From Polaromonas sp. (GTDB lineage Bacteria; Pseudomonadota; Gammaproteobacteria; Burkholderiales; Burkholderiaceae_C): a DNA stretch of 63,371 bases. The notes under the pieces were generated by a model. The model saw only the letters and a list, made by a program, of their open reading frames with translations, searched no databases and was not told the DNA's origin. Below are positions 47,986-56,402 of the stretch, piece after piece (the first letter of the stretch is position 1; every line of letters begins with the position of its first letter). Where the stretch lies: contig JAURVI010000033.1 of NCBI GenBank assembly GCA_030655515.1, forward strand, positions 1-63,371. The letters run 5' to 3'. The position numbers and the translations under genes were made by a program.

Positions 47986-48070
47986 GAGCGATGCCGGCAC
48001 CCAGCCTTTGAGCAGCAGGCGCAAGAAGCTTCACTTCAGATTTGAGACGGCCGTGCGATCACGGCCCCGC

Positions 48071-48889
48071 TCATGCCTTCAGGAAGTCGCGGATCGCAAA
48101 CAGCGTCGCATCAGGCGTCTCGTTCATCTGGTGGTGGCCTACCGGCAGGCTCACCACCTGCACCGCTTTGCCGCTGCTTTTTGCTTTGTCGATCAGCGGC
48201 TGGGCGGCTTTGGCTTGAGTCATCTGGTCTTGCGCGCCGAGTACAAAGAGCACGGGGCAGGTGATCTGCGCGATGGCGGTTTCGCCGTTCACATAGCTGT
48301 CGCAGGCTTTGAAACCGCGGTGGAAGACGTTGACTTTCGTGTTGCTGGTCAGTACGCGGCGGCCCAGCGCCAGGCTGGCCCCGTAGACCCAGGTGCCCGG
48401 CCCCAGCGCCGAGGGCGGCGGGGCCAGCGTGCTGCGGGAGAACACGTTGATCATCGTCAATGCCTTCATCGGCTCGTTGAGCGAGGCATCGAGCAGCGCC
48501 GGCGACACCTTCATCGGGAAGGCCGTGCCCACCAGCACCAGATGCGTGACGCGGTCTTTCAGCCTTGATGCGGCTTCCAGCGCAATCAGCGAGCCCCAAC
48601 TGTGGCCGACCAGTGCGGCGCGCTGCACACCGGCAGCGTCGAGCAGGGCGGCAACAAAACCGGCCGCTTCTTCCACACTGGCGGGCGCCTCGCCTGCGCT
48701 GCGGCAGTGGCCGGGCAGATCCAGCGCCAGCACGTTCCAGCCGTGGTTGGCCAGGTAGCGGCTTTGCAGAATCCACACGCTGTGGTCGCCCAGCACGCCG
48801 TGAATGAAAACAACGGTGGGCTGGGCGGCATGGAAAGGCTTGCCGCCGGTGTAGCAATAGGTCTTGGCGCCGTTGACGAGCAGTTCCAT
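48071..48889 (-). CDS. Alpha/beta hydrolase
   Basis: 272 residues. The nucleophile is in VGHSWGSLIALEAA, the oxyanion HGVLGDHSVW is near the start, and the acid and histidine lie in VLGAQDQMT and PVGHHQMNETP. No signal peptide. The natural substrate is unknown. It lies two bases after the metY stop, so they are probably co-transcribed, though a joint role is not evident. Confidence 0.85.
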   Translation of the reverse strand: MELLVNGAKTYCYTGGKPFHAAQPTVVFIHGVLGDHSVWILQSRYLANHGWNVLALDLPGHCRSAGEAPASVEEAAGFVAALLDAAGVQRAALVGHSWGSLIALEAASRLKDRVTHLVLVGTAFPMKVSPALLDASLNEPMKALTMINVFSRSTLAPPPSALGPGTWVYGASLALGRRVLTSNTKVNVFHRGFKACDSYVNGETAIAQITCPVLFVLGAQDQMTQAKAAQPLIDKAKSSGKAVQVVSLPVGHHQMNETPDATLFAIRDFLKA

Positions 48890-48891
48890 GG

Positions 48892-50193
48892 TCAGGCCCC
48901 CGCTTTTTCGGCCGCCTTGAGCGCCCGCTTCAGGTCGTCGATCAGGTCGTCCGGGTCTTCCAGTCCGATCGACAGGCGTATCGTGCCCTGCGTGATGCCG
49001 CCCGCCGCCAGCGCTTCGTCAGTCATGCGAAAGTGGGTCGTGCTGGCCGGGTGAATCACCAGGCTGCGGCAGTCGCCCACATTGGCCAGGTGGCTGAAGA
49101 CCTTCAGCGTTTCGATGAATTTTTTGCCTTGGGAGCGCTTGCCTTTGAGGTCAAAGCTGAAGACCGACCCGGCGCCGCGCGGCAGCAGCTTTTGCGCCAG
49201 CGCATGGCTGGGGTGGGACGCCAGCATCGGGTGGCCGACGCGCGAGACAAACGGCTGCGCGGCCAGGAATTGAACCACCTTTTCGGTGTTGGACATGTGC
49301 CGTGCCATGCGCAACGGCAGGGTCTCGATGCCCTGCAAAATCAGCCAGGCGGTGTGCGGGCTCATGCAGGCGCCGAAGTCGCGCAGGCCCTCGCGGCGCG
49401 CGCGCAGCAAAAAAGCGCCGACGGTGCTTTCCTCGCTGAACACCATGTTGTGAAAACCGTCGTAAGCCTCGGTCAGCTCGGGGAATTTTCCGGACTTGTC
49501 CCAGTCGAAGCTGCCGCCATCGACGACGATGCCGCCGATCACCGTGCCATGGCCGCTCAAAAACTTGGTCGCCGAGTGGTACACCAGGTCGGCCCCGTGC
49601 TCGAAAGGCCTGACCAGCCAGGGCGAGGTCAGCGTGGAGTCCACCAGCAGCGGCACGCCGGCCTCATGCGCGATGTCTGACACGGTAGGCATGTCCAGCA
49701 CGTCCAGCCCCGGGTTGCCCACGGTTTCGCCGAAAAAGAGTTTGGTGTTGGGCCGCACCGCGGCGCGCCAGCCGGCGATGTCGCCCGGCTTGACGAAGGT
49801 GGTGTCGATGCCAAAGCGGCGCAGCGTGTAATGCAGCAAATTCTGGCTGCCGCCGTACAGCGCGGTCGAGGCCACGATGTGCGAACCGGCGCCCATCAGG
49901 GTGGCGATGGACAGGTGCAGCGCGGCCTGGCCGCTGGCGGTGCTGATCGCGCCAATGCCGCCTTCCAGGGCGGCGACCCGCTGCTCCAGCACCGCGTTGG
50001 TCGGGTTGCTGATGCGTGAATAGACATGGCCGGCGCGCTCCAGGTTGAACAGGCTGGCCGCGTGGTCGCTGGATTCGAAGACAAACGAGGTGGTCAGGTG
50101 AATCGGCACGGCACGCGCGCCGGTGGCCGGGTCGGGCGCGGCGCCGGCGTGCAGGGCCAGCGTGTCAAAGCCGGGGTCAGAGTAGCCAGGCAT
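48892..50193 (-). CDS. metY: O-acetylhomoserine sulfhydrylase family enzyme
   Basis: 433 residues of the Cys/Met-metabolism PLP family. The PLP lysine is in YHSATKFLSGHG, with YSRISNPTN and the C-terminal RLSIGLEDPDDLIDDL. The pattern GFDTLALHAG at the start and the length match O-acetylhomoserine aminocarboxypropyltransferase, which makes homocysteine directly from sulfide. The start at 50193 follows GGAGACACC. Confidence 0.9.
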   Translation of the reverse strand: MPGYSDPGFDTLALHAGAAPDPATGARAVPIHLTTSFVFESSDHAASLFNLERAGHVYSRISNPTNAVLEQRVAALEGGIGAISTASGQAALHLSIATLMGAGSHIVASTALYGGSQNLLHYTLRRFGIDTTFVKPGDIAGWRAAVRPNTKLFFGETVGNPGLDVLDMPTVSDIAHEAGVPLLVDSTLTSPWLVRPFEHGADLVYHSATKFLSGHGTVIGGIVVDGGSFDWDKSGKFPELTEAYDGFHNMVFSEESTVGAFLLRARREGLRDFGACMSPHTAWLILQGIETLPLRMARHMSNTEKVVQFLAAQPFVSRVGHPMLASHPSHALAQKLLPRGAGSVFSFDLKGKRSQGKKFIETLKVFSHLANVGDCRSLVIHPASTTHFRMTDEALAAGGITQGTIRLSIGLEDPDDLIDDLKRALKAAEKAGA

Positions 50194-50359
50194 GGTGTCT
50201 CCAGAAAAGGGCGAAAAAAACGGGATGCGGCGCTTGCACTGAAACAAATCGCAGTGGCCTGCCGGTTGATTGTGGGCTATATTTGAACTGATTTTCCCTC
50301 CGGGCCGTACCGGGAGAATACCCCCAGATCACCGAGACAATTTACGGAAGGAGCGCCCC

Positions 50360-50824
50360 ATGAAAGTACTCGATATCCTGCGCGTCAAAGGCAACACGCT
50401 TTATACCGTTCAGCCCGACGAACCGCTTGCCAAGGCAACCCAGATCATGGCTGAGAAAGACATCGGATCGCTGGTTGTGATGGAGCATGGCGACCTGGTC
50501 GGCATGCTGACCTTCCGTGAAGTGATCCTGTGCATTGTCAAAAACGGCGGCGAGATCGGCGGCACGCTGGTGCGCACCGCGATGGATGATGCGCCACTGA
50601 CCTGCACCCCCGACACCGAGATCGACGAGGTGCGGCGCATGATGCTGGGCCGCCATGCCCGCTACATGCCGGTGCTCAACAAGAAGCTGCTCGAAGGCGT
50701 GATTTCGTTTTACGACGTCGCCAAGGCCGTGGTGGATGGGCAGAATTTCGAGAACAAGATGCTCAAGGCCTACATCCGCGACTGGCCGTCGGAAGATGAG
50801 CCGAGTCAGGCCCCGCTGCTTTGA
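50360..50824 (+). CDS. Two-CBS-domain protein
   Basis: 154 residues: CBS 1 at about 8-60 (VMEHGDLVGMLTFREVILCI) and CBS 2 at about 75-130 (RRMMLGRHARYMPVLNKKLL, then EGVISFYDVAK). The start has an excellent GGAAGGAG site. Its ligand is probably an adenine nucleotide. Not closely similar to the CBS protein at 4177. It is transcribed toward aroC. Confidence 0.88.
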   Translation: MKVLDILRVKGNTLYTVQPDEPLAKATQIMAEKDIGSLVVMEHGDLVGMLTFREVILCIVKNGGEIGGTLVRTAMDDAPLTCTPDTEIDEVRRMMLGRHARYMPVLNKKLLEGVISFYDVAKAVVDGQNFENKMLKAYIRDWPSEDEPSQAPLL

Positions 50825-50916
50825 GGCAGCCCACGCCATGCCGGCGTGAATGTTTTGGACAGGATGCGTCAAGCCGTGGGGTCCGTGCCCGCCCCTTCAT
50901 CTAAAATCGGCCCACT

Positions 50917-52011
50917 ATGTCTGGCAGCACCTTCGGCAACCTCTTCGCAGTCACCAACTTTGGCGAATCCCACGGCCCGGCCATTGGCTGCGTGATTGAC
51001 GGCTGCCCGCCCGGCATGGACTTGAGCGAGGCCGACATCCAGACCGACCTGGACCGGCGCCGCCCCGGCACCAGCCGGCATGTGACGCAGCGCAATGAGC
51101 CGGACGCGGTGGAAATCCTTTCCGGCGTCTACGAAGGCAAGACCACCGGCACCCCGATCTGCCTGCTCATCAAAAACACCGACCAGCGCAGCAAGGACTA
51201 CGGCAACCTTCTCGACACCTTCCGCCCCGGCCATGCCGACTACGCCTACCTGCAAAAGTACGGCCTGCGCGATCCGCGTGGCGGGGGCAGGGCCTCGGCC
51301 CGGCTGACCGCGCCCATGGTGGCGGCCGGTGCGGTGGCCAAAAAGTGGCTGTTTGAAAAATACGGCACCACGTTTCGCGGCTGCATGACGCAGATCGGCG
51401 ATATCGCCATCCCCTTTGAATCCTGGGCGCATGTGCCCAATAACCCGTTTTTTGCCCCGGTGGCCGACGTGTCAGCGCTGGAAGCCTATATGGACGAACT
51501 GCGCAAGGCCGGCGACTCCTGCGGCGCGCGCATCCGCGTGACCGCCACCGGCATGCCGGTGGGGCTGGGCGAGCCGCTGTTTGACAAGCTGGACGCCGAC
51601 ATCGCTTTTGCGATGATGGGCATCAATGCCGTCAAGGGTGTCGAAATTGGCGCGGGTTTTGCCAGCGTCATCCAGCGCGGCACCACGCATGGCGATTCGC
51701 TCTCGCCCGAGGGTTTCAAGTCGAACAACGCTGGCGGTGTGCTGGGCGGCATCAGCACCGGGCAGGATATGGAAGTGTCAATCGCGATCAAGCCGACCAG
51801 CTCCATCATCACGCCGCGTGAGTCGATTGACATGACGGGCGCGCCGACGATGGTTGTCACCAAAGGCCGGCACGACCCCTGCGTCGGCATTCGCGCGACA
51901 CCGATTGCCGAAGCCATGCTGGCGCTGGTGGTGATGGAGCACGCCTTGCGCCAGCGCGCGCAGTGCGGCGATGTGATCTCGCCGATGCGGGTGATCGAGG
52001 CCTCGGTGTGA
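50917..52011 (+). CDS. aroC: Chorismate synthase
   Basis: 364 residues with the three family signatures, [32 protein letters not shown] and the C-terminal [17 protein letters not shown]. It makes chorismate from EPSP using reduced FMN. The enzyme supplies the pheA and tyrA products encoded in the supercluster and acts right after AroA. Confidence 0.98.
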   Translation: MSGSTFGNLFAVTNFGESHGPAIGCVIDGCPPGMDLSEADIQTDLDRRRPGTSRHVTQRNEPDAVEILSGVYEGKTTGTPICLLIKNTDQRSKDYGNLLDTFRPGHADYAYLQKYGLRDPRGGGRASARLTAPMVAAGAVAKKWLFEKYGTTFRGCMTQIGDIAIPFESWAHVPNNPFFAPVADVSALEAYMDELRKAGDSCGARIRVTATGMPVGLGEPLFDKLDADIAFAMMGINAVKGVEIGAGFASVIQRGTTHGDSLSPEGFKSNNAGGVLGGISTGQDMEVSIAIKPTSSIITPRESIDMTGAPTMVVTKGRHDPCVGIRATPIAEAMLALVVMEHALRQRAQCGDVISPMRVIEASV

Positions 52012-52025
52012 ACAGACCTTGATTC

Positions 52026-53240
52026 ATGACTGAAGGGACTCCGGCAACCCGGCGCCGCCAGTTGGTGCCGTTCGCGGCGCTGTCGGCCAGCTATTTCGCC
52101 CACATCGGGTTTTTCAATCCCTATCTGCCACTGTGGCTCAAGGAACTGGGTTTCAGCCTTCTGGCCATCAGCCTGCTGACCTCGGTGCAGGCCGCGACCC
52201 GGCTGTTTGCGCCTTACGGCTGGGGCGCGCTGAGCGACCACACCGGCGAGCGCGTCAAGCTGCTGCGCTACGGTGCCAGCGTCGCTCTGATTGCTTCGCT
52301 CGGCTTGTGGTTCGATTTTGATTCCCGTTTCGGCATCTGGTGGCTCACCGCCGTGTTGCTGGTGATGTTCACCCACACCAGCGCCATGATGCCGATGAGC
52401 GAGGCCGCGATGGCGCACCTGATCAGCCAGGACGGTGCTTTTGACGCCCGGCGTTACGGGCGCGTCCGGCTGTGGGGATCGCTGGGGTTTCTGGTCACCG
52501 TGCTTGCCGCCGGCAACTGGTTTGAGTACTTCGGCATGGGGCATTTTCCGGCCTGGACTTTTTTGTCCCTGCTGGCGGTGACGGTCAGCGTCTGGCTGCT
52601 GCCGGACCTGAAGGAGTCGGGCGGCAACCATGGCGAAAAACTTTCGGTGTTGCCGATTCTTCGCCAGCGCGCCGTGTTGTGGTTTTTTGCATCGGCATTC
52701 TTTCATGTGCTGTCGCACATCGGCATCTATGTCTTTTTATCGCTGTACCTGGACTCGATCGGCTACAACAAGACCATGATTGGTGTGTTGTGGGCGGTGT
52801 CCATCATTGTGGAGATCGGCTGGTTCTATACGCAGGGCCGCTGGCTGCCCCGACTCAGCCTGACCGGCTGGCTGCTGGTGTGTTCGGCGGCGATGGCGTT
52901 GCGCATGGGTATCACCGCCACCGGCGCCAGCGTGCTGGTGCTGCTGCTGTTTGCTCAGATGCTGCATGCGCTGACCTTTGCGACCCACCACACGGTCTGC
53001 ATTGCGTTGCTGTCGCGCCATTTCCCCGGGCACCTGCGCGGACGGGGCCAGGCGCTGTATGTGGTGGTGGCCTATGGTTTTCCGGGTGTGCTGGGTGGTC
53101 TGGCCGGGGGGATTCTCAGCTCGGCCCATGGCCTGGTCAGTGTGTACTGGGCTTGCGCCGTGATCAGCCTGATCGCGACGTTTTGTGCTTACAGGGCCTG
53201 GCGCGGTAGTTCCGCTGCAAGAGCAACGGGCGTACTTTGA
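52026..53240 (+). CDS. MFS transporter (LacY/HcaT-like subfamily)
   Basis: 404 residues and 12 membrane helices. The N-terminal SYFAHIGFFNPYLPLWLKEL and WGALSDHTGERVKLLR fit the nucleoside/oligosaccharide-proton symporter-like group that includes HcaT. Substrate unknown. It starts 14 bases after aroC, and is followed by aroQ, so it lies among shikimate genes without obvious link. Confidence 0.82.
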   Translation: MTEGTPATRRRQLVPFAALSASYFAHIGFFNPYLPLWLKELGFSLLAISLLTSVQAATRLFAPYGWGALSDHTGERVKLLRYGASVALIASLGLWFDFDSRFGIWWLTAVLLVMFTHTSAMMPMSEAAMAHLISQDGAFDARRYGRVRLWGSLGFLVTVLAAGNWFEYFGMGHFPAWTFLSLLAVTVSVWLLPDLKESGGNHGEKLSVLPILRQRAVLWFFASAFFHVLSHIGIYVFLSLYLDSIGYNKTMIGVLWAVSIIVEIGWFYTQGRWLPRLSLTGWLLVCSAAMALRMGITATGASVLVLLLFAQMLHALTFATHHTVCIALLSRHFPGHLRGRGQALYVVVAYGFPGVLGGLAGGILSSAHGLVSVYWACAVISLIATFCAYRAWRGSSAARATGVL

Positions 53241-53337
53241 TGGATGGACGGCCGGGCAAAGCCGATAATCACACGAGTCGTGCGTTTCGCCGCAAAATCC
53301 GATCTGAAACCGGAACAAAAACTGAAAGACTTTTTTC

Positions 53338-53793
53338 ATGAAAACAGTCCTGGTACTCAATGGCCCCAACCTCAATTTGCTGGGTACGCGCGAACCCGCC
53401 GTGTACGGCTCGCAAACGCTGGCTGATGTCGAGGCGCTGTGTGCCAAGGCCTGCGCCGCGCACGGCTTCAAGCTCGACTTTCGCCAGAGCAACCACGAAG
53501 GCGCGCTGGTCGATGCGATCCAGGAAGCCGGGCGTGCGCAGGCGGCCGGCACGCTGGCCGGCGTGGTTCTCAATGCCGCTGCCTATACGCACACCAGCGT
53601 GGCGCTGCATGACGCCATCAAGGGGGCAGGTGTCACGCTGATCGAGCTGCACATCAGCAATGTTCATGCGCGCGAGGCTTTCCGGCACCACTCCTACATT
53701 TCACCGGTGGCCAAAGCGGTGATGGCCGGGTTTGGCGCCAGCGGTTATGCGCTGGCGATAGCCGGTTTGGCAGGCCTGGCCGAGCCGGCCTGA
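53338..53793 (+). CDS. aroQ: 3-dehydroquinate dehydratase, type II
   Basis: 151 residues. The type II pattern is [17 protein letters not shown] with the catalytic tyrosine, then [28 protein letters not shown] and [17 protein letters not shown]. It removes water from 3-dehydroquinate in the shikimate pathway. Normal length. Confidence 0.97.
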   Translation: MKTVLVLNGPNLNLLGTREPAVYGSQTLADVEALCAKACAAHGFKLDFRQSNHEGALVDAIQEAGRAQAAGTLAGVVLNAAAYTHTSVALHDAIKGAGVTLIELHISNVHAREAFRHHSYISPVAKAVMAGFGASGYALAIAGLAGLAEPA

Positions 53794-53820
53794 GAAGGAC
53801 TCACAACAGGGGGCTGACCG

Positions 53821-54231
53821 ATGCCGCTGCTGCCGAAGTTTCCGGTTGACGAGCGCGAGGTGGACTTGAGCGCCATCCGGGCCCAGGGAGCGGGCGGGCA
53901 AAACGTCAACAAGGTATCCAGCGCCGTCCACCTGCGCTTTGACATTGCCGCCTCGTCGCTGCCCGACGACATCAAGGCCCGTCTGCTGGCGCTGAGCGAC
54001 AGCCGCATTACCCAGGAAGGCGTGCTGGTGCTGAAGGCACAGCAGCACCGCACGCAGGAGATGAACCGTGCCGATGCATTGGCGCGTTTGCAGGAAATCG
54101 TCGACAGCGTCTCGCAGCCCCCCAAGCCGCGGCGCGCCACCAAGCCAACTTATGGCTCGAAACAGCGGCGCCTGGCCGGCAAAAGCCAGCGCTCGGAGAT
54201 CAAGGCCTCGCGCGGCAAGGTTGGCGAATAG
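53821..54231 (+). CDS. arfB: Alternative ribosome-rescue factor ArfB
   Basis: 136 residues with the catalytic GGQ motif in IRAQGAGGQNVNKVSSAVHL and a basic C-terminal tail (KPTYGSKQRRLAGKSQRSEI, then KASRGK) that enters the mRNA channel of stalled ribosomes. It releases peptides from ribosomes lacking a stop codon, backing up tmRNA (encoded at 22935). Confidence 0.95.
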   Translation: MPLLPKFPVDEREVDLSAIRAQGAGGQNVNKVSSAVHLRFDIAASSLPDDIKARLLALSDSRITQEGVLVLKAQQHRTQEMNRADALARLQEIVDSVSQPPKPRRATKPTYGSKQRRLAGKSQRSEIKASRGKVGE

Positions 54232-54270
54232 GGCCTGCTCAACTACGGCAAGCCCTTGTAGCGGGGCATC

Positions 54271-55146
54271 TCAGTCTTTCGGCTTGAACCCGAACCATTG
54301 AAACAGACGCTTTCGGATAAGGAACAGCAACAACGCAAAAATTAAGGCAACCACCTTTCCCCAGAATGCCAAGAAGCCCTTCCAAGTCTCAGCGGCAATC
54401 TCATCTCCGTGCTGTTCTATTTTCGCCATTGTGTTGACCGATACTTCGACTTGAATTGTCGAAGTCGCTTTCGGAATTGGCAACCCACTACAGTCGCTCG
54501 ACACGTACAGGGCAACATCTGCGCCAACCTTATAAGTCCCTTTTGTGGCCGGTTTCAACTGGAACCTTACTTCTGATCCGGTCGGGTCAATTCTTTCGCA
54601 CACACTTTCCTTTGGAACCACCTCCATCCCTGGCGCAAACGGAGTAATCCGCGCCGTATTGCTCAGAGCCGGGATGACGGTTGTCCCGGAATGCATACCT
54701 GCGGGGGTCGTGGGCTTATGGGGAGGGCTTCCAATCCAAACCCGCATCTCACCAGGAGGCCCTGGAATCCGAATTTCTTTGTCTGCGGAAACGACGACGC
54801 TGTAGCTTTCCAGTTTTTCAATTTCGTTGCTGCTTCCTGCCTGTGAGGCCATTACATATCTACGACGAACCGGACTTCTGCTTTGAATGTCTACATCTGC
54901 TGCTGAAGATGAGTATGTCACTGACGGCGCTGGCGCAGGCATTGGCGAGACACTTGGTTCTCGAGGCAAAACCGCTGTGCTCTTCGGGACGTCAATCGGT
55001 GCGGAGGCTGCTTGTGGTGACGTGGCGCCAGGCTGGGTAGACAGGTTGGTTGACTTGTCCTCTGACGTCACGGCACATCCGCCAAGGAAGAGGCTGAAAA
55101 CGATGGCAATAGCGATCACCGAAACATCACGATCACGAAACATCAA
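54271..55146 (-). CDS. Lipoprotein of unknown function with a C-terminal membrane helix
   Basis: 291 residues. A lipobox IVFSLFLGGCAVTS puts the lipidated cysteine near residue 24. A Ser/Pro-rich linker runs to about 90. The folded part holds MRVWIGSPPHKPTTPAGMHS and ends with AFWGKVVALIFALLLFLIRK, a single membrane helix, then basic residues. I do not recognise a family, although the adhesin-like or immunity-protein architecture of some phage-defence islands is comparable. GC is lower than in the neighbours. It lies downstream of the second MITE copy. Confidence 0.6.
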   Translation of the reverse strand: MMFRDRDVSVIAIAIVFSLFLGGCAVTSEDKSTNLSTQPGATSPQAASAPIDVPKSTAVLPREPSVSPMPAPAPSVTYSSSAADVDIQSRSPVRRRYVMASQAGSSNEIEKLESYSVVVSADKEIRIPGPPGEMRVWIGSPPHKPTTPAGMHSGTTVIPALSNTARITPFAPGMEVVPKESVCERIDPTGSEVRFQLKPATKGTYKVGADVALYVSSDCSGLPIPKATSTIQVEVSVNTMAKIEQHGDEIAAETWKGFLAFWGKVVALIFALLLFLIRKRLFQWFGFKPKD

Positions 55147-55165
55147 TCAATCCTGAAATCCGATA

Positions 55166-55339
55166 ATCCTGGAAACCGCAGTTGGACAGGCCCGAGTGGG
55201 CCGCCCTGGGGTGCGCCAGAGCGGCTCAATCGGGTGTGTCGCGCGCTCACCCAAAAGGTGAAGTTCGTCGTGGTCAAGAATGTCAGCATTCATGGACATC
55301 TCCAGCGGAAAATGAGCGGTCAACTGCGGTTTCCAGGAT
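55166..55339 (+). mobile_element. MITE-like element, copy B (174 bp)
   Basis: Perfect 19-bp inverted ends, ATCCTGGAAACCGCAGTTG and CAACTGCGGTTTCCAGGAT. It matches copy A at 3242-3479 in inverted orientation. It lies between the methyltransferase stop and the lipoprotein start, 52 kb from copy A. Too short for a transposase. Confidence 0.85.
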
Positions 55340-55351
55340 CATTCATGAGCT

Positions 55352-56401
55352 TCATTGTAGAAGCTCAAACTGTCCGTGGAAACGGGTCAGGTCCCGAGAT
55401 TCATTTTTCGACTTCACTCTTCTTGCTGAGTCCAATGTGCAGACCGCCTTGCCAATGAAGTGATTGGCATGACTGTTGTTCAACGCCACCAACACTTGCT
55501 TGACGGTCTCAGCGCTGTGCCCCTCAAGGAACCGCAATGCGGATGTAGCAAGATAACTCGGATTTATTTCAAAAGTTAGCCACTGACGCTTTAGAGCCTC
55601 GGCGGTAAATCCGGTGGTGTTGGATCCGCCAAAAATATCCAGGACGACATCTTCCTCCTCGGTCAGCATCTTGATAAAGAACGCGGGGAGTTCCGAGGGG
55701 AATCGGGCCGGATGGCGTTCGAGCCCGAATTCCTTGCAGAGCCGGAGATAGCTTGAGTTGCTGTCGGTGTTCGGTATGGAAAGGAGGTTGGAAGGAATCG
55801 CCCCTCCATTGTCCTTGCCAAACCCAGCACTTATGTCATGGCCCGACGGGCGTTTTTTGGGCGTATAGAAACTCTCCGGGTCCTCGATCAACTTCTTCAT
55901 CCGATCAGAATACGGGGCCAGCACTTTCCGAACGTCGGCTTTCGGAAAGGCGGTCTTACTAAACCACCAAACAGTGTTGACGGAATCCTTGGCCCGAATT
56001 TTTCGTTTGTTTACCCATTCAATGGGCGACGGCAGCTTGGCCGGGTTGAACCAGTAGAAGTCTTCGGCAAGGTGAAACCCGATCTCGTCGCAAAAGGCCA
56101 AGAGTACGCGGAAGTTATACAGAGAACGGGATGGGATGCCAGAACGGTAGGCTCCCCCCAAGTCGAGAATGAAACTCCCGTTTTCCTTGAGAACCCGGAA
56201 AACTTCTTGTCCGAATGGCTTGATCCACTGAACATACCCTGCTTCCTCAACATTGCCATAGGTCTTTTGGCGCAGAAGCGCGAACGGCGGCGATGTGATG
56301 ACCAGGTCAATACTGTTGTCGGGTAATTCTGCGAGAAGCTCAAGAGAATCTCCGACATAGGCCTGACCACTGGCGGTATGGTAAAGCGGTTTGCTCTGCA
56401 T
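55352..56401 (-). CDS. DNA (cytosine-N4) methyltransferase, PvuII-like
   Basis: 349 residues. Beta-class order: catalytic motif IV ITSPPF at 36-40 near the N terminus and SAM motif I VLDIFGGSNTTG at 253-264 near the C terminus. SPPF fits an N4-cytosine enzyme. Long stretches (IPSRSLYNFRVL, FHLAEDFYWFNPAKLPSPIE, IEWVNKRKIRAKDSVNTVWW, LAPYSDRMKKLIEDPESFYT, PSGHDI) recall M.PvuII, so the target may be CAGCTG. No PvuII-type nuclease lies beside it; the gene upstream in the same direction is a HEAT-repeat protein. Its start is one base from that gene's stop. Confidence 0.9.
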   Translation of the reverse strand: MQSKPLYHTASGQAYVGDSLELLAELPDNSIDLVITSPPFALLRQKTYGNVEEAGYVQWIKPFGQEVFRVLKENGSFILDLGGAYRSGIPSRSLYNFRVLLAFCDEIGFHLAEDFYWFNPAKLPSPIEWVNKRKIRAKDSVNTVWWFSKTAFPKADVRKVLAPYSDRMKKLIEDPESFYTPKKRPSGHDISAGFGKDNGGAIPSNLLSIPNTDSNSSYLRLCKEFGLERHPARFPSELPAFFIKMLTEEEDVVLDIFGGSNTTGFTAEALKRQWLTFEINPSYLATSALRFLEGHSAETVKQVLVALNNSHANHFIGKAVCTLDSARRVKSKNESRDLTRFHGQFELLQ

Positions 56402-56402
56402 G

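Noticed and set aside
55160..55345. Target-site duplication at the MITE copies
   Set aside because: Flanking bases at the two copies give no convincing matching direct repeat.
55166..55463. A 93-codon frame across MITE copy B
   Set aside because: It shares its translated sequence with copy A only because the DNA is repeated; it ends in the methyltransferase gene.
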